In this document: one piece after another, positions 45,459-54,831 of the stretch
Layout of the letters: each line of letters opens with the position of its first letter
Position numbering within the stretch: the first letter of the stretch is position 1
Assembly (NCBI RefSeq): GCF_013394795.1
Contig: NZ_JABXYU010000001.1
Location: 1,054,001 to 1,118,000, forward strand
Direction of reading: 5' to 3'
DNA: 64,000 bases
Source: Leptotrichia sp. oral taxon 223
GTDB taxonomy: Bacteria > Fusobacteriota > Fusobacteriia > Fusobacteriales > Leptotrichiaceae
Notes under the pieces: generated by a model
What the model was told of the DNA's origin: nothing
What the model saw: only the letters and a program-made list of their open reading frames with translations
Database searches by the model: none
Program-made: the position numbers and the translations under genes

Positions 45459-47102
45459 TTATTTTTTACTTTTTAAAAACAAATTCATCCCCATTATTCC
45501 TGCAATAACAAACCCTAGCAGTCCTAGTCCAGAAATTCCAAAGATTTTTGGCGGGATATTTGCCAAAGCCAGTATTGAAGAGCCGACAAACAATGATGAA
45601 ATAATAATTGCCAGAACTAACTCCTCAAAAGTCTTTTGAAATTTTTCAAAACCAATTATTTCATGCTTATGCTTTAATTCATTTTTTTGAATTTTTTCTA
45701 GAATCATTTTTAAATCTGTCGGCAAAGTTAGCCAGTTGTCAGAAAAGGTTTCTAGTTTAAAAGCATTTTGCTTTAAAATATTTATTGGATTCATTCGCTC
45801 TCTGGCTATTTTATCCATATACGGATACATGACCTTCGTTATATTAAGATTTGGATCCAGATGCCGTCCTATTCCTTCAATTTGCCCAATTCCCTTTACT
45901 AGCAGGTAAATGTCTTCAGAAAGCAGAATCTGATTGTCGCTGAATATCTTTCTTGCCTTTTCAAAAAGCACAACCACATCCAGAGTTTCCAGCGAATTTC
46001 CGTCTATCATTTCCATCAGCCCGTAAAGTTCCCGTTCCAGCTTTTTTTCATCTGCAACTTCAAACTTTATCGCCAGTTCCCGTATCACTTCAATCATTTT
46101 TTTTACATCTTTTTTCAACGAATAAAGAATTAAGCTGATTAAAAGTTCCCGCTCATTTGGGTAAAGCCTTCCCATTGCACCAAAATCAATAAATACAATT
46201 TGTTCATTTTCCTTTATAAATATATTGCCGGGATGAGGATCGGCATGAAAAAATCCATGTTTTAAAAATTGTGTCAAATATAAATCAAGTCCGGTTCTTG
46301 CAACCTTTTCCGGTTTCTGCCCAATTTTTATGATATTTTCAATATCTGTAATCTTAAATCCCTCAATCATTTCCATAGTCAGAATACGATCGTTGGAAAG
46401 CTCCTTATACACGGCAGGAACGTGAATTCTCTTATCATCCTTAAAGTTATTTGCGAAACGGAGTATATTATTCAGCTCATTATTTAACGAAAGCTCTTCA
46501 TTCAGCATTTTTTCAAAACTTTCAACAATCTCGCTAATATTCATTCTTTTCAAATAATCGTAATATCGCTCAAGCGTTTTTGAAAGGTTTTTCATAATAC
46601 CCAAATCTGCCTCAACAACAGGGCGTATATTTTCCCGCTGCACCTTTATAACAACTTTTTCCCCAGTTTTTAATTTCGCTCTAAATACCTGTCCTATTGA
46701 AGCTGATGCCATTGGATATTCTTCTATCCCGCTAAAATAATCATCTACGTCAATTCCAAGCTCCAAATTTAATTTCTGGCTTATATTAACTTTCTCGACT
46801 TCCACATTATCCTGCAATTTCTGCAGTTCTACAATGAGCTCCTCTGGCAAAATATCCTTTCTGTTGCTTAACATCTGTCCAAATTTCACATACACAGGCC
46901 CCAGCTCTTCAAGCGCCATCCTCACTCTTTCATAGAAAGTGTATGAGTTTATCTCCCTTATCCGCTCGCTGTACTCTTTTTTTACCCTTTTTGGAACAAA
47001 CCTTTCCAGATCTCCCTGCTTAAAAAATTCCTCAAATCCATATTTAATAATGACTCTCGGAAGTTCAAGCATTCTTTTTATATTCTGATTAAATATTGCC
47101 AT
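45459..47102 (-). CDS. ABC1/UbiB (AarF) family atypical kinase
   Basis: The 547-residue protein has KFGQMLSNRKD (the KxGQ motif), ASIGQVFRAKL (the Ala-rich loop), FFHADPHPGNIF and FIDFGAMGRL, and two C-terminal transmembrane helices. UbiB-like ATPases support lipid or quinone metabolism. In anaerobes without ubiquinone the role is unclear. It is 19 bp after rseP. Confidence 0.9.
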   Translation of the reverse strand: MAIFNQNIKRMLELPRVIIKYGFEEFFKQGDLERFVPKRVKKEYSERIREINSYTFYERVRMALEELGPVYVKFGQMLSNRKDILPEELIVELQKLQDNVEVEKVNISQKLNLELGIDVDDYFSGIEEYPMASASIGQVFRAKLKTGEKVVIKVQRENIRPVVEADLGIMKNLSKTLERYYDYLKRMNISEIVESFEKMLNEELSLNNELNNILRFANNFKDDKRIHVPAVYKELSNDRILTMEMIEGFKITDIENIIKIGQKPEKVARTGLDLYLTQFLKHGFFHADPHPGNIFIKENEQIVFIDFGAMGRLYPNERELLISLILYSLKKDVKKMIEVIRELAIKFEVADEKKLERELYGLMEMIDGNSLETLDVVVLFEKARKIFSDNQILLSEDIYLLVKGIGQIEGIGRHLDPNLNITKVMYPYMDKIARERMNPINILKQNAFKLETFSDNWLTLPTDLKMILEKIQKNELKHKHEIIGFEKFQKTFEELVLAIIISSLFVGSSILALANIPPKIFGISGLGLLGFVIAGIMGMNLFLKSKK

Positions 47103-47121
47103 TTATTCTACTTCCTTTTTC

Positions 47122-48327
47122 CTAAAAATACTTAGTAACATCAAAAAATACAATAACCAGCATTAATACAAGTAAAAATATCATTCCAATCATATGTATT
47201 CTTTCTTCTATTTTTTTATTTACCTTTATTCCAAAAAATTCAGGAATGACGAATATCAGCCTTCCCCCGTCAAGTGCCGGAATAGGCAGTAAATTCATAA
47301 TTCCAATGTTTATTGAAATAAGAATAAATATCCCAAGCAGTGCAAAAAATCCACCTTGCCCATAAGCCTGCCCAATAATTTTTGGCAGCCCGACAGGCCC
47401 TGTCATTTCCTTCATTGCCACTTTCCCAGTTACAAGCATTCTCACGCCATCCAGAGTCAACTTAAAATAATCTCCAAACATTATAAAACTCATTTTTATT
47501 CTTTCACCGACATTAGTTTTTTGTGGCAAAACCTGTATTCCAAGCAGATTTGCCTTCGCCTCACCGTAGTAAGTCAATTTCACATTTTCTGTAATTTCCT
47601 TGTTATTTCTCAAAATTTTCAAGCTTACATCTTCATTTTTATAATTCTTACTAATTTTCGCAACTTTTTCTGACATTTCCACCCAGTTTGACACATTTTC
47701 ACCATTAACCGCCAAAATTCTGTCATTTACTTGCAATTTTCCCTTTGCCCTTGAATTTGCCTGAATTTCCCCGACAACTGGCGCCGTATATTTTATAGGC
47801 ATAATTCCCGTTATAGAAAGCAGCACAAACAATGCAATCAATGCTGAGATAAAGTTCATCATAACTCCTGCAATCAGCACAACAAATCGGCTAAACGGCG
47901 GCTTTGTAAAAAATCCGTTCTTCTGAATATTTTCCTGCTTTTTCAATTCCTCTTCCACAGCCTTATCCAGCCGTTTCGACACTTCATTGACAAATTCTTC
48001 ATCTTCAGTTTCCCTTGTTTCACCTTCCATATTCTTTAACTTCTGTTCTCTTTTCAGTTCCTCAATAATCTCATCAGTCTTTTCCTTCTTAAATCCCTTC
48101 AAATCAAATTTTTCAGGCTGCATACCCTCGATATTGACAAATCCCCCAAGTGGAAGCGCCCTAATCGAATACACCGTTTCCCCTTTCCTCGCTGAAAAAA
48201 TCTTAGGCCCCATTCCAATAGCAAACTCCGAAACAGGCATCCCAAAATACTTAGCAGTGGCAAAATGCCCCAATTCATGCAAAAATACAATTAATCCCAA
48301 AATTACTATCGTAAAAATTATTCCCAT
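47122..48327 (-). CDS. rseP: RIP metalloprotease RseP with extra charged insertion
   Basis: The 401-residue protein has FLHELGHFATAKY (zinc ligands H17 and H21), a PDZ domain and the C-terminal NLLPIPALDGGRL. It is an intramembrane protease that clips membrane-bound regulators or signal peptides. Residues about 75-138 form a K/E-rich insertion where the family usually has around 20 residues. It shares an upstream leader with an MFS gene (see findings). Confidence 0.92.
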   Translation of the reverse strand: MGIIFTIVILGLIVFLHELGHFATAKYFGMPVSEFAIGMGPKIFSARKGETVYSIRALPLGGFVNIEGMQPEKFDLKGFKKEKTDEIIEELKREQKLKNMEGETRETEDEEFVNEVSKRLDKAVEEELKKQENIQKNGFFTKPPFSRFVVLIAGVMMNFISALIALFVLLSITGIMPIKYTAPVVGEIQANSRAKGKLQVNDRILAVNGENVSNWVEMSEKVAKISKNYKNEDVSLKILRNNKEITENVKLTYYGEAKANLLGIQVLPQKTNVGERIKMSFIMFGDYFKLTLDGVRMLVTGKVAMKEMTGPVGLPKIIGQAYGQGGFFALLGIFILISINIGIMNLLPIPALDGGRLIFVIPEFFGIKVNKKIEERIHMIGMIFLLVLMLVIVFFDVTKYF

Positions 48328-48364
48328 TTATCTGTTCTCCTAATTTTCTTTTATTTTTATATCT

Positions 48365-48419
48365 ATACTATTTCCCATTTAAAGAGTAAAAATCAAAAAT
48401 TCATAAAATTAAAGTCATT
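48365..48419 (-). repeat. Shared leader repeat upstream of rseP
   Basis: Read on the minus strand it begins AATGACTTTAATTTTATGA and ends in GGGAAATAGTAT. It is closely matched by 54668-54723 upstream of the MFS gene, at a similar distance and in the same orientation. Confidence 0.55.
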
Positions 48420-48689
48420 ATTTTTACTATGCTATTATACAACCTGTGTAACTATTAAAATATCCTTTAATTAAATTTAATCATTAAGTATCCATCTTAA
48501 GGACTTTTATAATTTTAGTTTATAAATATTATGATTAATAATAGTTTTTTCTATTTTTTATTGAATTTTTTTGTAACGTAGGATACTTAAGAATTAAATT
48601 TGATTTTTTTAACAAAGCTATCAAATTAATTATTGTAGAATTTTATTTCTATTTTTTAAATAGGATTTAGTATTAAAATAAATTATTAA

Positions 48690-48728
48690 AAAATACTGCT
48701 TTAAATGAGAAAAACCCATAAAAAGCAG
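48690..48728 (-). terminator. Terminator after sepF
   Basis: On the minus strand CTGCTTT / AAAGCAG (7 bp, 19-nt loop) is followed by TATTTTTTAATAA. The large loop lowers confidence. Confidence 0.45.
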
Positions 48729-48761
48729 CCAAATTCCAAAACTTAACTTAATATTTTAGTA

Positions 48762-49301
48762 TTATAATAAGTTACTATCTCTTGATTCTTCTCCCAATGA
48801 AGCATCAATATCTTCATAGTCGATTCCAACTGGAATAGAAGTCAAAACTTTGTCAGTAACTTTTGAAAGGTGCGCATTCATTGCATAGGCAGCTCCACTC
48901 ACAAAATCTATTACCCTTTGTCCCACTTCATACTCTAAAAATTCCAAACTGAATGTTACAACTTTATTTTCTTTTATTGCATCCGCAATTAATCTCGAAT
49001 CTTCAAAAACTTTTGGTCTGATAATCGAAACATAACTTACTTTTGACGACGCCATTTTTGTACTTTCCTCCTTTTTTCCTACTCCAAAAAGACTTCCAAT
49101 GCCTTTTTTCTCTTCTGGTTGTTTTTCCTGTTCAACTCGGTTTACTGTCGGTTTTGGTTGAACTTTTGCTTGCTGATTTTGTGACGGCTGTTCTGCTGCC
49201 GCTTCTTTTCTTTCATCATTTGACAACTCTTCAGATAACTCATCGTCATCATCTTCAATATCATCGCCAAAAAATTCCATTAATTTTCTTTTAAGTCCCA
49301 A
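48762..49301 (-). CDS. sepF: Cell division protein SepF
   Basis: The 179-residue protein has an N-terminal amphipathic helix (MGLKRKLMEFFG), an acidic and Q-rich linker and the SepF fold (SIIRPKVFEDSRLIADAIKE, VVTFSLE, RVIDFVSGAAYAMNA). SepF anchors FtsZ to the membrane by binding its C-terminal peptide. It follows the yggS homologue by 12 bp, the order seen in Bacillota (ylmE-sepF). It is relevant to the FtsZ-like pair at 28-30.7 kb. Confidence 0.94.
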   Translation of the reverse strand: MGLKRKLMEFFGDDIEDDDDELSEELSNDERKEAAAEQPSQNQQAKVQPKPTVNRVEQEKQPEEKKGIGSLFGVGKKEESTKMASSKVSYVSIIRPKVFEDSRLIADAIKENKVVTFSLEFLEYEVGQRVIDFVSGAAYAMNAHLSKVTDKVLTSIPVGIDYEDIDASLGEESRDSNLL

Positions 49302-49313
49302 AGCATAAACCTC

Positions 49314-49997
49314 CTATTCAAATAACTTACTTCCTATTCTAATTATAGTCGCCCCATTTTTCAGGGCTTCCATATAATCATTCGACATTCCCATAGAAAT
49401 TTCCGTAACATAATCATATTGCTTCTGGTATTCTTCTTTCAGTTTTCTCATATTTGAAAAATAATCATTTATTTCATCCTCAGACGCTTCAAGTGGAGCC
49501 ATAGTCATAAAACCAGCTATTTTTACATTACTCATAGAAAAATACTTTTCGCTATTTTTTTTAAAATCTTCAATATAAACTCCTGTTTTGGATTCTTCCT
49601 TTGAAACATTAATTTGAACTAATCCATTTATAATTCTGTCATTTTCAATAGCTTTTTTATTTATTTCCTCTAAAAGTTCATAAGAATCAATCGAATGTAT
49701 TAAATTCACACTATTAATTATATACTTTATTTTATTTTTTTGCAACCTTCCAATAAAATCCCATTTGATATTTTTATATTTTTCATCTGAAAATTCATTC
49801 AGCTTGTCCCGATAAAGCTGAGCCCGATTTTCACCAAAATAATCATAGCCCATCTCAATCAGAGCCTTATGCTCCTCCACATTCAAATATTTACTTACAA
49901 ATAAAATTTTCACTTTTTCAGGATACGGAGAATATTTTTTTATATCTTCCAAAATTTTTTTATAATTCTGCTGAATTTTTATGCTATCAAGTTCCAT
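49314..49997 (-). CDS. PLP homeostasis protein YggS/YlmE (PLPBP)
   Basis: The 227-residue protein has KILFVSKYLNVEEHKALI (PLP-lysine region), FGENRAQ, WDFIGRLQKNKIKYI, HSIDSYELLEEIN and SMGMSNDYMEA. It binds pyridoxal phosphate and keeps amino-acid and vitamin B6 balance. The sepF gene is 12 bp downstream. Confidence 0.95.
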   Translation of the reverse strand: MELDSIKIQQNYKKILEDIKKYSPYPEKVKILFVSKYLNVEEHKALIEMGYDYFGENRAQLYRDKLNEFSDEKYKNIKWDFIGRLQKNKIKYIINSVNLIHSIDSYELLEEINKKAIENDRIINGLVQINVSKEESKTGVYIEDFKKNSEKYFSMSNVKIAGFMTMAPLEASEDEINDYFSNMRKLKEEYQKQYDYVTEISMGMSNDYMEALKNGATIIRIGSKLFE

Positions 49998-50069
49998 TTT
50001 TGCTCCTTATTATTTTTGACTTGCTTTATATATGATATTTTTACAGTTACAACTATTATAACCTTTTTT

Positions 50070-51419
50070 TCAAATAAATTCAACAAATACATCATTTGCC
50101 AGCAGCATTCCTTTTTTTGTCAGCCGAAGCCTTATTTCATAGGCATTTCCCGCTATTTTCCCATCAAAATATTCATTATTTTTGACTTTATTTTTTATTT
50201 CTTTTTCTTTTGCGGCAATAAATTTTTCAATTTTTTCAAATTTTTTTTCAGAAAAATCCACTTTTTTTACAGCAAATTTTTTCAGCAATCCATTTTTTAT
50301 AAGTTTTTCAACTTTCTTGTCCTCAAAATACCCAATTCCTTCCTGAATCAGCCTTAACCCCAGTATTTTCTTCAATTTTTCACTTTCAGCTTCATCCACA
50401 ATTTCCACTGTATTCTCGTCAATCGGTAATTTTTCACTATCTAGAAATTTATAATATTTATTAAATGTCCGCACATTGCTATGCCGGTTTTCACCATAAT
50501 AAGCTGCCGCACTCATTCCGACACCAATAAATTTCTTATTTCTCCAATATTTCAGGTTATGCCTTCCGCCATTTTTCTGCCTTTTCTCAATCATCTCAAA
50601 ATCTTCTATATTTTCCAAAAATTTATTTTCTAATTTTTGACTTTTAAAATTTTCGTTAATACTTATATTTCCCTCAAAATTTCCATCAATTCGTGCAAAA
50701 TTCGATATTTCATAATGACAGTACCCATTTTCATTAAAAAATTCAATAATCATCTCATACATCTGAGCTTCCACATCCTGATCAATTTCCGACAGAATAC
50801 CCTTTTGCAACTTGCTCCAGAAAACAGTCCCTTCCTCCCATATAAGCGAATAAATCGACACATTTTCAGGCTTCAATTTTTTCAAAATTTCCAAATCCTT
50901 CTGCAAATCTTCAATGCTTTGATTAGGAATCCCAAACATCAAATCTACAGTTATATTCTCAAATCCAGCTTCTCTAGCCATTTTGTACACATTTACCGCA
51001 TCATCTGAACTATGCTGCCTTCCAATAAATTTCAGTACATGATTCTGAAAGCTCTGTATCCCAATACTCAAACGATTTATCCCAATTTTCCGAATTTCCT
51101 CCAATTTTCCCAAAGTCATATCTGTCGGATTCAATTCCAAAGTAATTTCCGCATTCCCAGTCCAGTCCAATTCATCCATTATTTCCCTTATCATCTCAAC
51201 TGGCAATACCGAAGGCGTTCCTCCTCCAAAATAAATCGTATCATACTTAAGTTTCGGATACATCCTAATCTCCTTAATCAAATAATCCACGTATCTCCTA
51301 TACTCTTTTTCCATTCTCACAAACGTGCAAAAATCACAATATTCACACTTTTTATTACAAAATGGAATATGAATATATATTGCATCAATATCTTTTTCTT
51401 TTATTTCTATCTTTTCCAT
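50070..51419 (-). CDS. hemW: Radical SAM heme chaperone HemW
   Basis: The 449-residue protein has YIHIPFCNKKCEYCDFCTF (the CxxxCxxC with the extra HemW-type Cys), GGGTPSVLP, NRLSIGIQSF and RHNLKYW. HemW carries heme and is often misannotated as a coproporphyrinogen oxidase. About 40 extra residues, rich in Asn, Glu and Lys, lie between SNFAR and RHNLKYW. The start lacks a clear ribosome site. Confidence 0.9.
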   Translation of the reverse strand: MEKIEIKEKDIDAIYIHIPFCNKKCEYCDFCTFVRMEKEYRRYVDYLIKEIRMYPKLKYDTIYFGGGTPSVLPVEMIREIMDELDWTGNAEITLELNPTDMTLGKLEEIRKIGINRLSIGIQSFQNHVLKFIGRQHSSDDAVNVYKMAREAGFENITVDLMFGIPNQSIEDLQKDLEILKKLKPENVSIYSLIWEEGTVFWSKLQKGILSEIDQDVEAQMYEMIIEFFNENGYCHYEISNFARIDGNFEGNISINENFKSQKLENKFLENIEDFEMIEKRQKNGGRHNLKYWRNKKFIGVGMSAAAYYGENRHSNVRTFNKYYKFLDSEKLPIDENTVEIVDEAESEKLKKILGLRLIQEGIGYFEDKKVEKLIKNGLLKKFAVKKVDFSEKKFEKIEKFIAAKEKEIKNKVKNNEYFDGKIAGNAYEIRLRLTKKGMLLANDVFVEFI

Positions 51420-51514
51420 ACTTTATTTTTTTCACAAGTTCTCTCTAAAAATTTTATTATATTTTTTTATTTTATGTTGGCAAATCTTTTTTATATACAA
51501 AAGCAGACCTGAAA

Positions 51515-51584
51515 CAAAAAAGATCAGAAAAAACTGAACTTCCTCCAAAAAATTGGATATTTAGTTTAAGTAATCTTCTGATCT
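51515..51584 (-). terminator. Long terminator-like hairpin after the phosphomutase gene
   Basis: AGATCAGAA / TTCTGATCT forms a perfect 9-bp outer stem around a 46-nt loop with additional inner pairing. On the minus strand TTTTTTG follows, so it probably ends the upstream transcript. Confidence 0.6.
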
Positions 51585-51594
51585 CTTTAAAAAA

Positions 51595-53313
51595 TTATAA
51601 TCCTAAAAATTTTGAAAATTCTTCCATTGTTTTATCAAGTTTTGCTTTTACATTTTCGTTTGAATCTGCATTTACGCTAAAGTAGAATTTGATTTTTGGC
51701 TCTGTTCCAGATGGACGGGCTGTAATGTAAGTGTCGTCTTCAAGAACAAATTGTAAAACGTTTTCCTTTGGTAATTTTATTTCAGTTTCAGCTCCTGTTT
51801 CCAGATTGTATTCTTTATGTGAGAAAAAATCACGTTTAATTTTTATTTTTTTACCAAGCAGTTCGTCTTTTATATTTTCTCTCAAGTTAGACATAAGCGC
51901 TGCCATTTGTTCGATTCCATCTTTACCTTTAAGAGTTACAGATTTTATTCCTTCCAGGTAATATCCAAATTCTTTATATAATTTTTGCAATTCTTCATAA
52001 ATTGAACTTCCTATTGAATCATAGTAAGTGGCCATTTCAGCGATTACCATTGAAGTTACCAGCGCATCCTTATCTCTTGCGTGTGTTCCAATCAAATATC
52101 CGTAACTTTCCTCAAATCCAAATAAATATGTTCCATCCAATTCCTTATTTTCAAATTGTCTAATTTTTTCTCCGATATACTTGAATCCTGTCAACGTTTT
52201 CATAACTCCAACATTTTTTGAAGGTGCAACTACATCGATCATCGGTGTAGAAACAACTGTTGTTATAACTTTTGCATTTGCAGGAATATCTTTCTTGTTG
52301 TTTAATAAATATTGCAGCAATAATAATCCAACTTGGTTTCCATTTGGATAATACCATTCATTTTTGTCATCTTTTACAGCAATACCGATTCTATCCGCAT
52401 CAGGATCGTTTGCCATAACTAATTTTGCACCAATTTCATCAGCTAATTTTACGCCAAGTTTAAATGCCGCTTTTTCTTCAGGATTTGCATAAGTTACAGT
52501 TGGAAAGTTTCCATCTGGCTCAATTTGTTCCTTTACAACTTCATAGCTGTATCCAAAATCAGATAAGATTCGTTTCATTGGACGTCCACCAGTTCCGTGA
52601 AGCGGAGTATAAACTATTTTGAAATTTTCTTTTCCTGGAACATTTGTTTTTAAAGTTTGTGTTTTAATTGCATCTAAATAATCATCATCAATTTTTCCAT
52701 CCAGTTGAATAATTAATCCTTTTTCTCTTCCTTCTGCTTCAGAAATTACTTTAATTTCTTCAAGAGTTTGAATTTTATTAACTTCAGCAACAATCGCAGG
52801 TGCATGAGGATCTACAACTTGAGCTCCGTCATCCCAGTAAACCTTGTATCCATTGTATTCCACAGGGTTATGAGAAGCAGTTACGACGATTCCAGCCATA
52901 GTCCCTTTATATCTTACTCCAAACGATAATTCAGGAGTGGAACGCAAATCTTCATAAATGTAGGCCTTAATTCCATTAGCAGCCATAACTCTCGCTGTAT
53001 TCAGGGCGTATTCTCTTGAACCGATTCTGCAGTCGTGGGCAATAATAATACCTTTTTCCTTTGCCAATTTTTCATCAAAACCTAACATATAATTTGCAAG
53101 CCCTTGAGTCGCTTTTCTAATTACGTATTTATTAATTCTGTTAGTTCCAATTCCACGAACGCCTCTAATTCCACCAGTTCCAAAGCTCAAGTCCTTAAAG
53201 AATCTGTCTTCAATTTCCTTATCATTTCCAGCCAGACTTCTTAATTCTTCCTTGTCTTTTTCATCAACAGCTTCTGAATTTAACCAGTATTCATATTTTT
53301 TCATATATTCCAT
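51595..53313 (-). CDS. pgcA: Phosphoglucomutase/phosphomannomutase family phospho-sugar mutase
   Basis: The 572-residue protein has the phosphoserine loop TASHNPVEYNGYKVYW, the metal loop DPDADRIG, the sugar loop GFEESYGYLIG and the phosphate loop RPSGTEPKIKFY. It interconverts hexose 1- and 6-phosphates for glycan and glycolipid precursors. AGGAGG 6 nt before the ATG supports the start. Confidence 0.93.
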   Translation of the reverse strand: MEYMKKYEYWLNSEAVDEKDKEELRSLAGNDKEIEDRFFKDLSFGTGGIRGVRGIGTNRINKYVIRKATQGLANYMLGFDEKLAKEKGIIIAHDCRIGSREYALNTARVMAANGIKAYIYEDLRSTPELSFGVRYKGTMAGIVVTASHNPVEYNGYKVYWDDGAQVVDPHAPAIVAEVNKIQTLEEIKVISEAEGREKGLIIQLDGKIDDDYLDAIKTQTLKTNVPGKENFKIVYTPLHGTGGRPMKRILSDFGYSYEVVKEQIEPDGNFPTVTYANPEEKAAFKLGVKLADEIGAKLVMANDPDADRIGIAVKDDKNEWYYPNGNQVGLLLLQYLLNNKKDIPANAKVITTVVSTPMIDVVAPSKNVGVMKTLTGFKYIGEKIRQFENKELDGTYLFGFEESYGYLIGTHARDKDALVTSMVIAEMATYYDSIGSSIYEELQKLYKEFGYYLEGIKSVTLKGKDGIEQMAALMSNLRENIKDELLGKKIKIKRDFFSHKEYNLETGAETEIKLPKENVLQFVLEDDTYITARPSGTEPKIKFYFSVNADSNENVKAKLDKTMEEFSKFLGL

Positions 53314-53410
53314 GGTACGCCTCCTAAAATTTTTTTATTTAAACGATTTTAATTATTTTACTAGCTTCTTTTAAACTAATTATCTCCAAAAATTTCTCTA
53401 TTCTATATTA

Positions 53411-53438
53411 ATTTTACCACATTTATTTGATTTAACAA
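53411..53438 (-). promoter_or_regulatory. Promoter of the phospho-sugar mutase gene
   Basis: TTGTTA (53438-53433), a 16-bp spacer and TAAAAT (53416-53411) on the minus strand give a leader of about 90 nt. Confidence 0.5.
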
Positions 53439-53456
53439 GTACCTAAATGAAAAAAA

Positions 53457-54626
53457 TTACAATTTTTTTACTAAAATTAAAACTAGCACAAAAGACATTA
53501 CAATAATATTCACAACAAATGGAAAAAAAGGATTAAAATTTAATAAATGCCCAGAAACCAGCGAACCAATTGCAGTTCCAAGTGAACCTACCGCAGAAGC
53601 CACTCCCAGTATTTTCCCCTGATTTTCCCTATATCTCTGAGCAATAATCGTATTTCCGAGCGAACGTACAATCTCATAAGTCATCGTATAAACAGCCATC
53701 AGAATGTACGGAGTTACACCAAATTTTACTTTGAAAAAAATTCCCGCCATCAATATTATCCCAACAAAAATCAAAAATTTATAAACACTTTTCTCCTTAA
53801 ATTTTTTTAATAATTTCCCCAGCAAAAATGCAGTTCCAAAAAAAGCAAGCAATGACGAGCACATTACAAAAGTCCCGATTGCATCGGAAGAAACTTTTTC
53901 ATAAAATTTTAAAAAATAGTTTAAAGCGCTCCCGTAAGAATAAATTCCTATTCCTGAAAGCAGTATTATAAGGCAGAAAAATTTGGAATATCCATCCAAT
54001 TCCTTAATATATCTAAAAGTTGCAAACGGATTCAAGTCCTTTTTATTTTTTTCTTTCCCAAAATTATTATCTTTTTGCACAATTTCCTTCATAATCAGCA
54101 AAATAATTACCGAAACAATACTTCCGCCAACAAACTGCAACGCAAAGGAGAATCGCGGATCATTCATGGCAGTTGCCGTATATCCCCCTATTTTCTGCCC
54201 AATCGCCCCGCCAATTACAGTGGCAGAGCTGACTTTGGCAATATTCTTCGCCTTTTCTTCTTTTTCAGAAAGCTGACTCACATATCCAAATGCCACAGCA
54301 AATGTTCCCCCTGAAGCAAATCCCGAAATCATCCGTGCCAGAAATATAAGCGGCAAATTCGTCCCAAATCCAAAAATAAGCTGCGACATTCCATAACAAA
54401 ATGGCATAAACACAAATATCCTCTTCATCCCAACTCTATCTGCCAAAGCCCCCAAATAAGGCGAAGAAATAAACATCGCCATACTCATAAACGCCAGTAA
54501 TTCCCCCGAAATACTTTTCTTCCATCCTCTCAGTTCAATTAGTGCAGGCGTTGCAGGATGCCCTAAATTATAAACAATAATACATAAAAACATCAGTATT
54601 ATCATCCTATCTATATTTTTTTTCAT
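53457..54626 (-). CDS. Major facilitator superfamily transporter
   Basis: The 389-residue protein starts at ATG 54626 (AGGAG upstream; an earlier in-frame start at 54692 lacks support). Twelve hydrophobic segments are visible, with the motif-A-like ALADRVGMKR between TM2 and TM3. This layout fits drug or sugar efflux antiporters. The substrate is unknown. Confidence 0.88.
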   Translation of the reverse strand: MKKNIDRMIILMFLCIIVYNLGHPATPALIELRGWKKSISGELLAFMSMAMFISSPYLGALADRVGMKRIFVFMPFCYGMSQLIFGFGTNLPLIFLARMISGFASGGTFAVAFGYVSQLSEKEEKAKNIAKVSSATVIGGAIGQKIGGYTATAMNDPRFSFALQFVGGSIVSVIILLIMKEIVQKDNNFGKEKNKKDLNPFATFRYIKELDGYSKFFCLIILLSGIGIYSYGSALNYFLKFYEKVSSDAIGTFVMCSSLLAFFGTAFLLGKLLKKFKEKSVYKFLIFVGIILMAGIFFKVKFGVTPYILMAVYTMTYEIVRSLGNTIIAQRYRENQGKILGVASAVGSLGTAIGSLVSGHLLNFNPFFPFVVNIIVMSFVLVLILVKKL

Positions 54627-54667
54627 TTTTCCATCTCCTTTCCTTTTAAATATTTCTGTTAATTCTA

Positions 54668-54723
54668 ATACTATTTCCTCTTTAAATAGCAAAAATCAAA
54701 AAAATCATAAAATTAAAGTCATT
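54668..54723 (-). repeat. Shared leader repeat upstream of the MFS gene
   Basis: It matches 48365-48419 upstream of rseP, from AATGACTTTAATTTTATGA to GGAAATAGTAT on the minus strand, with a few changes. The start codon is about 42 nt away, versus 38 nt for rseP. Confidence 0.55.
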
Positions 54724-54770
54724 TTTTTAAAAGATTATCCTATTATGCTTGTTTATTAATTATTTTTGAT

Positions 54771-54804
54771 TAAAAAAAAATCAATAAAAATTATTTATTG
54801 ATTT
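54771..54804 (-). terminator. Terminator after the TM2 gene
   Basis: AAATCAATAA / TTATTGATTT is a 10-bp perfect stem with a 7-nt loop, followed by a run of T residues on the minus strand. Confidence 0.75.
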
Positions 54805-54831
54805 CCCATTTTTAAATATTCTTAAACCTTA

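Larger units (their letters stand above)
48328..48761. other. AT-rich intergenic region upstream of rseP
   Basis: It carries the shared leader at 48365-48419, a second motif-family copy at 48653-48676 and a terminator for the sepF operon. No coding sequence was recognised. Confidence 0.5.

Noticed and set aside
50070-51419. Coproporphyrinogen III oxidase HemN
   Set aside because: The HemW-type motif YIHIPFCNKKCEYCDFCTF and the YggS-SepF context fit the chaperone, and no heme-synthesis genes are adjacent.
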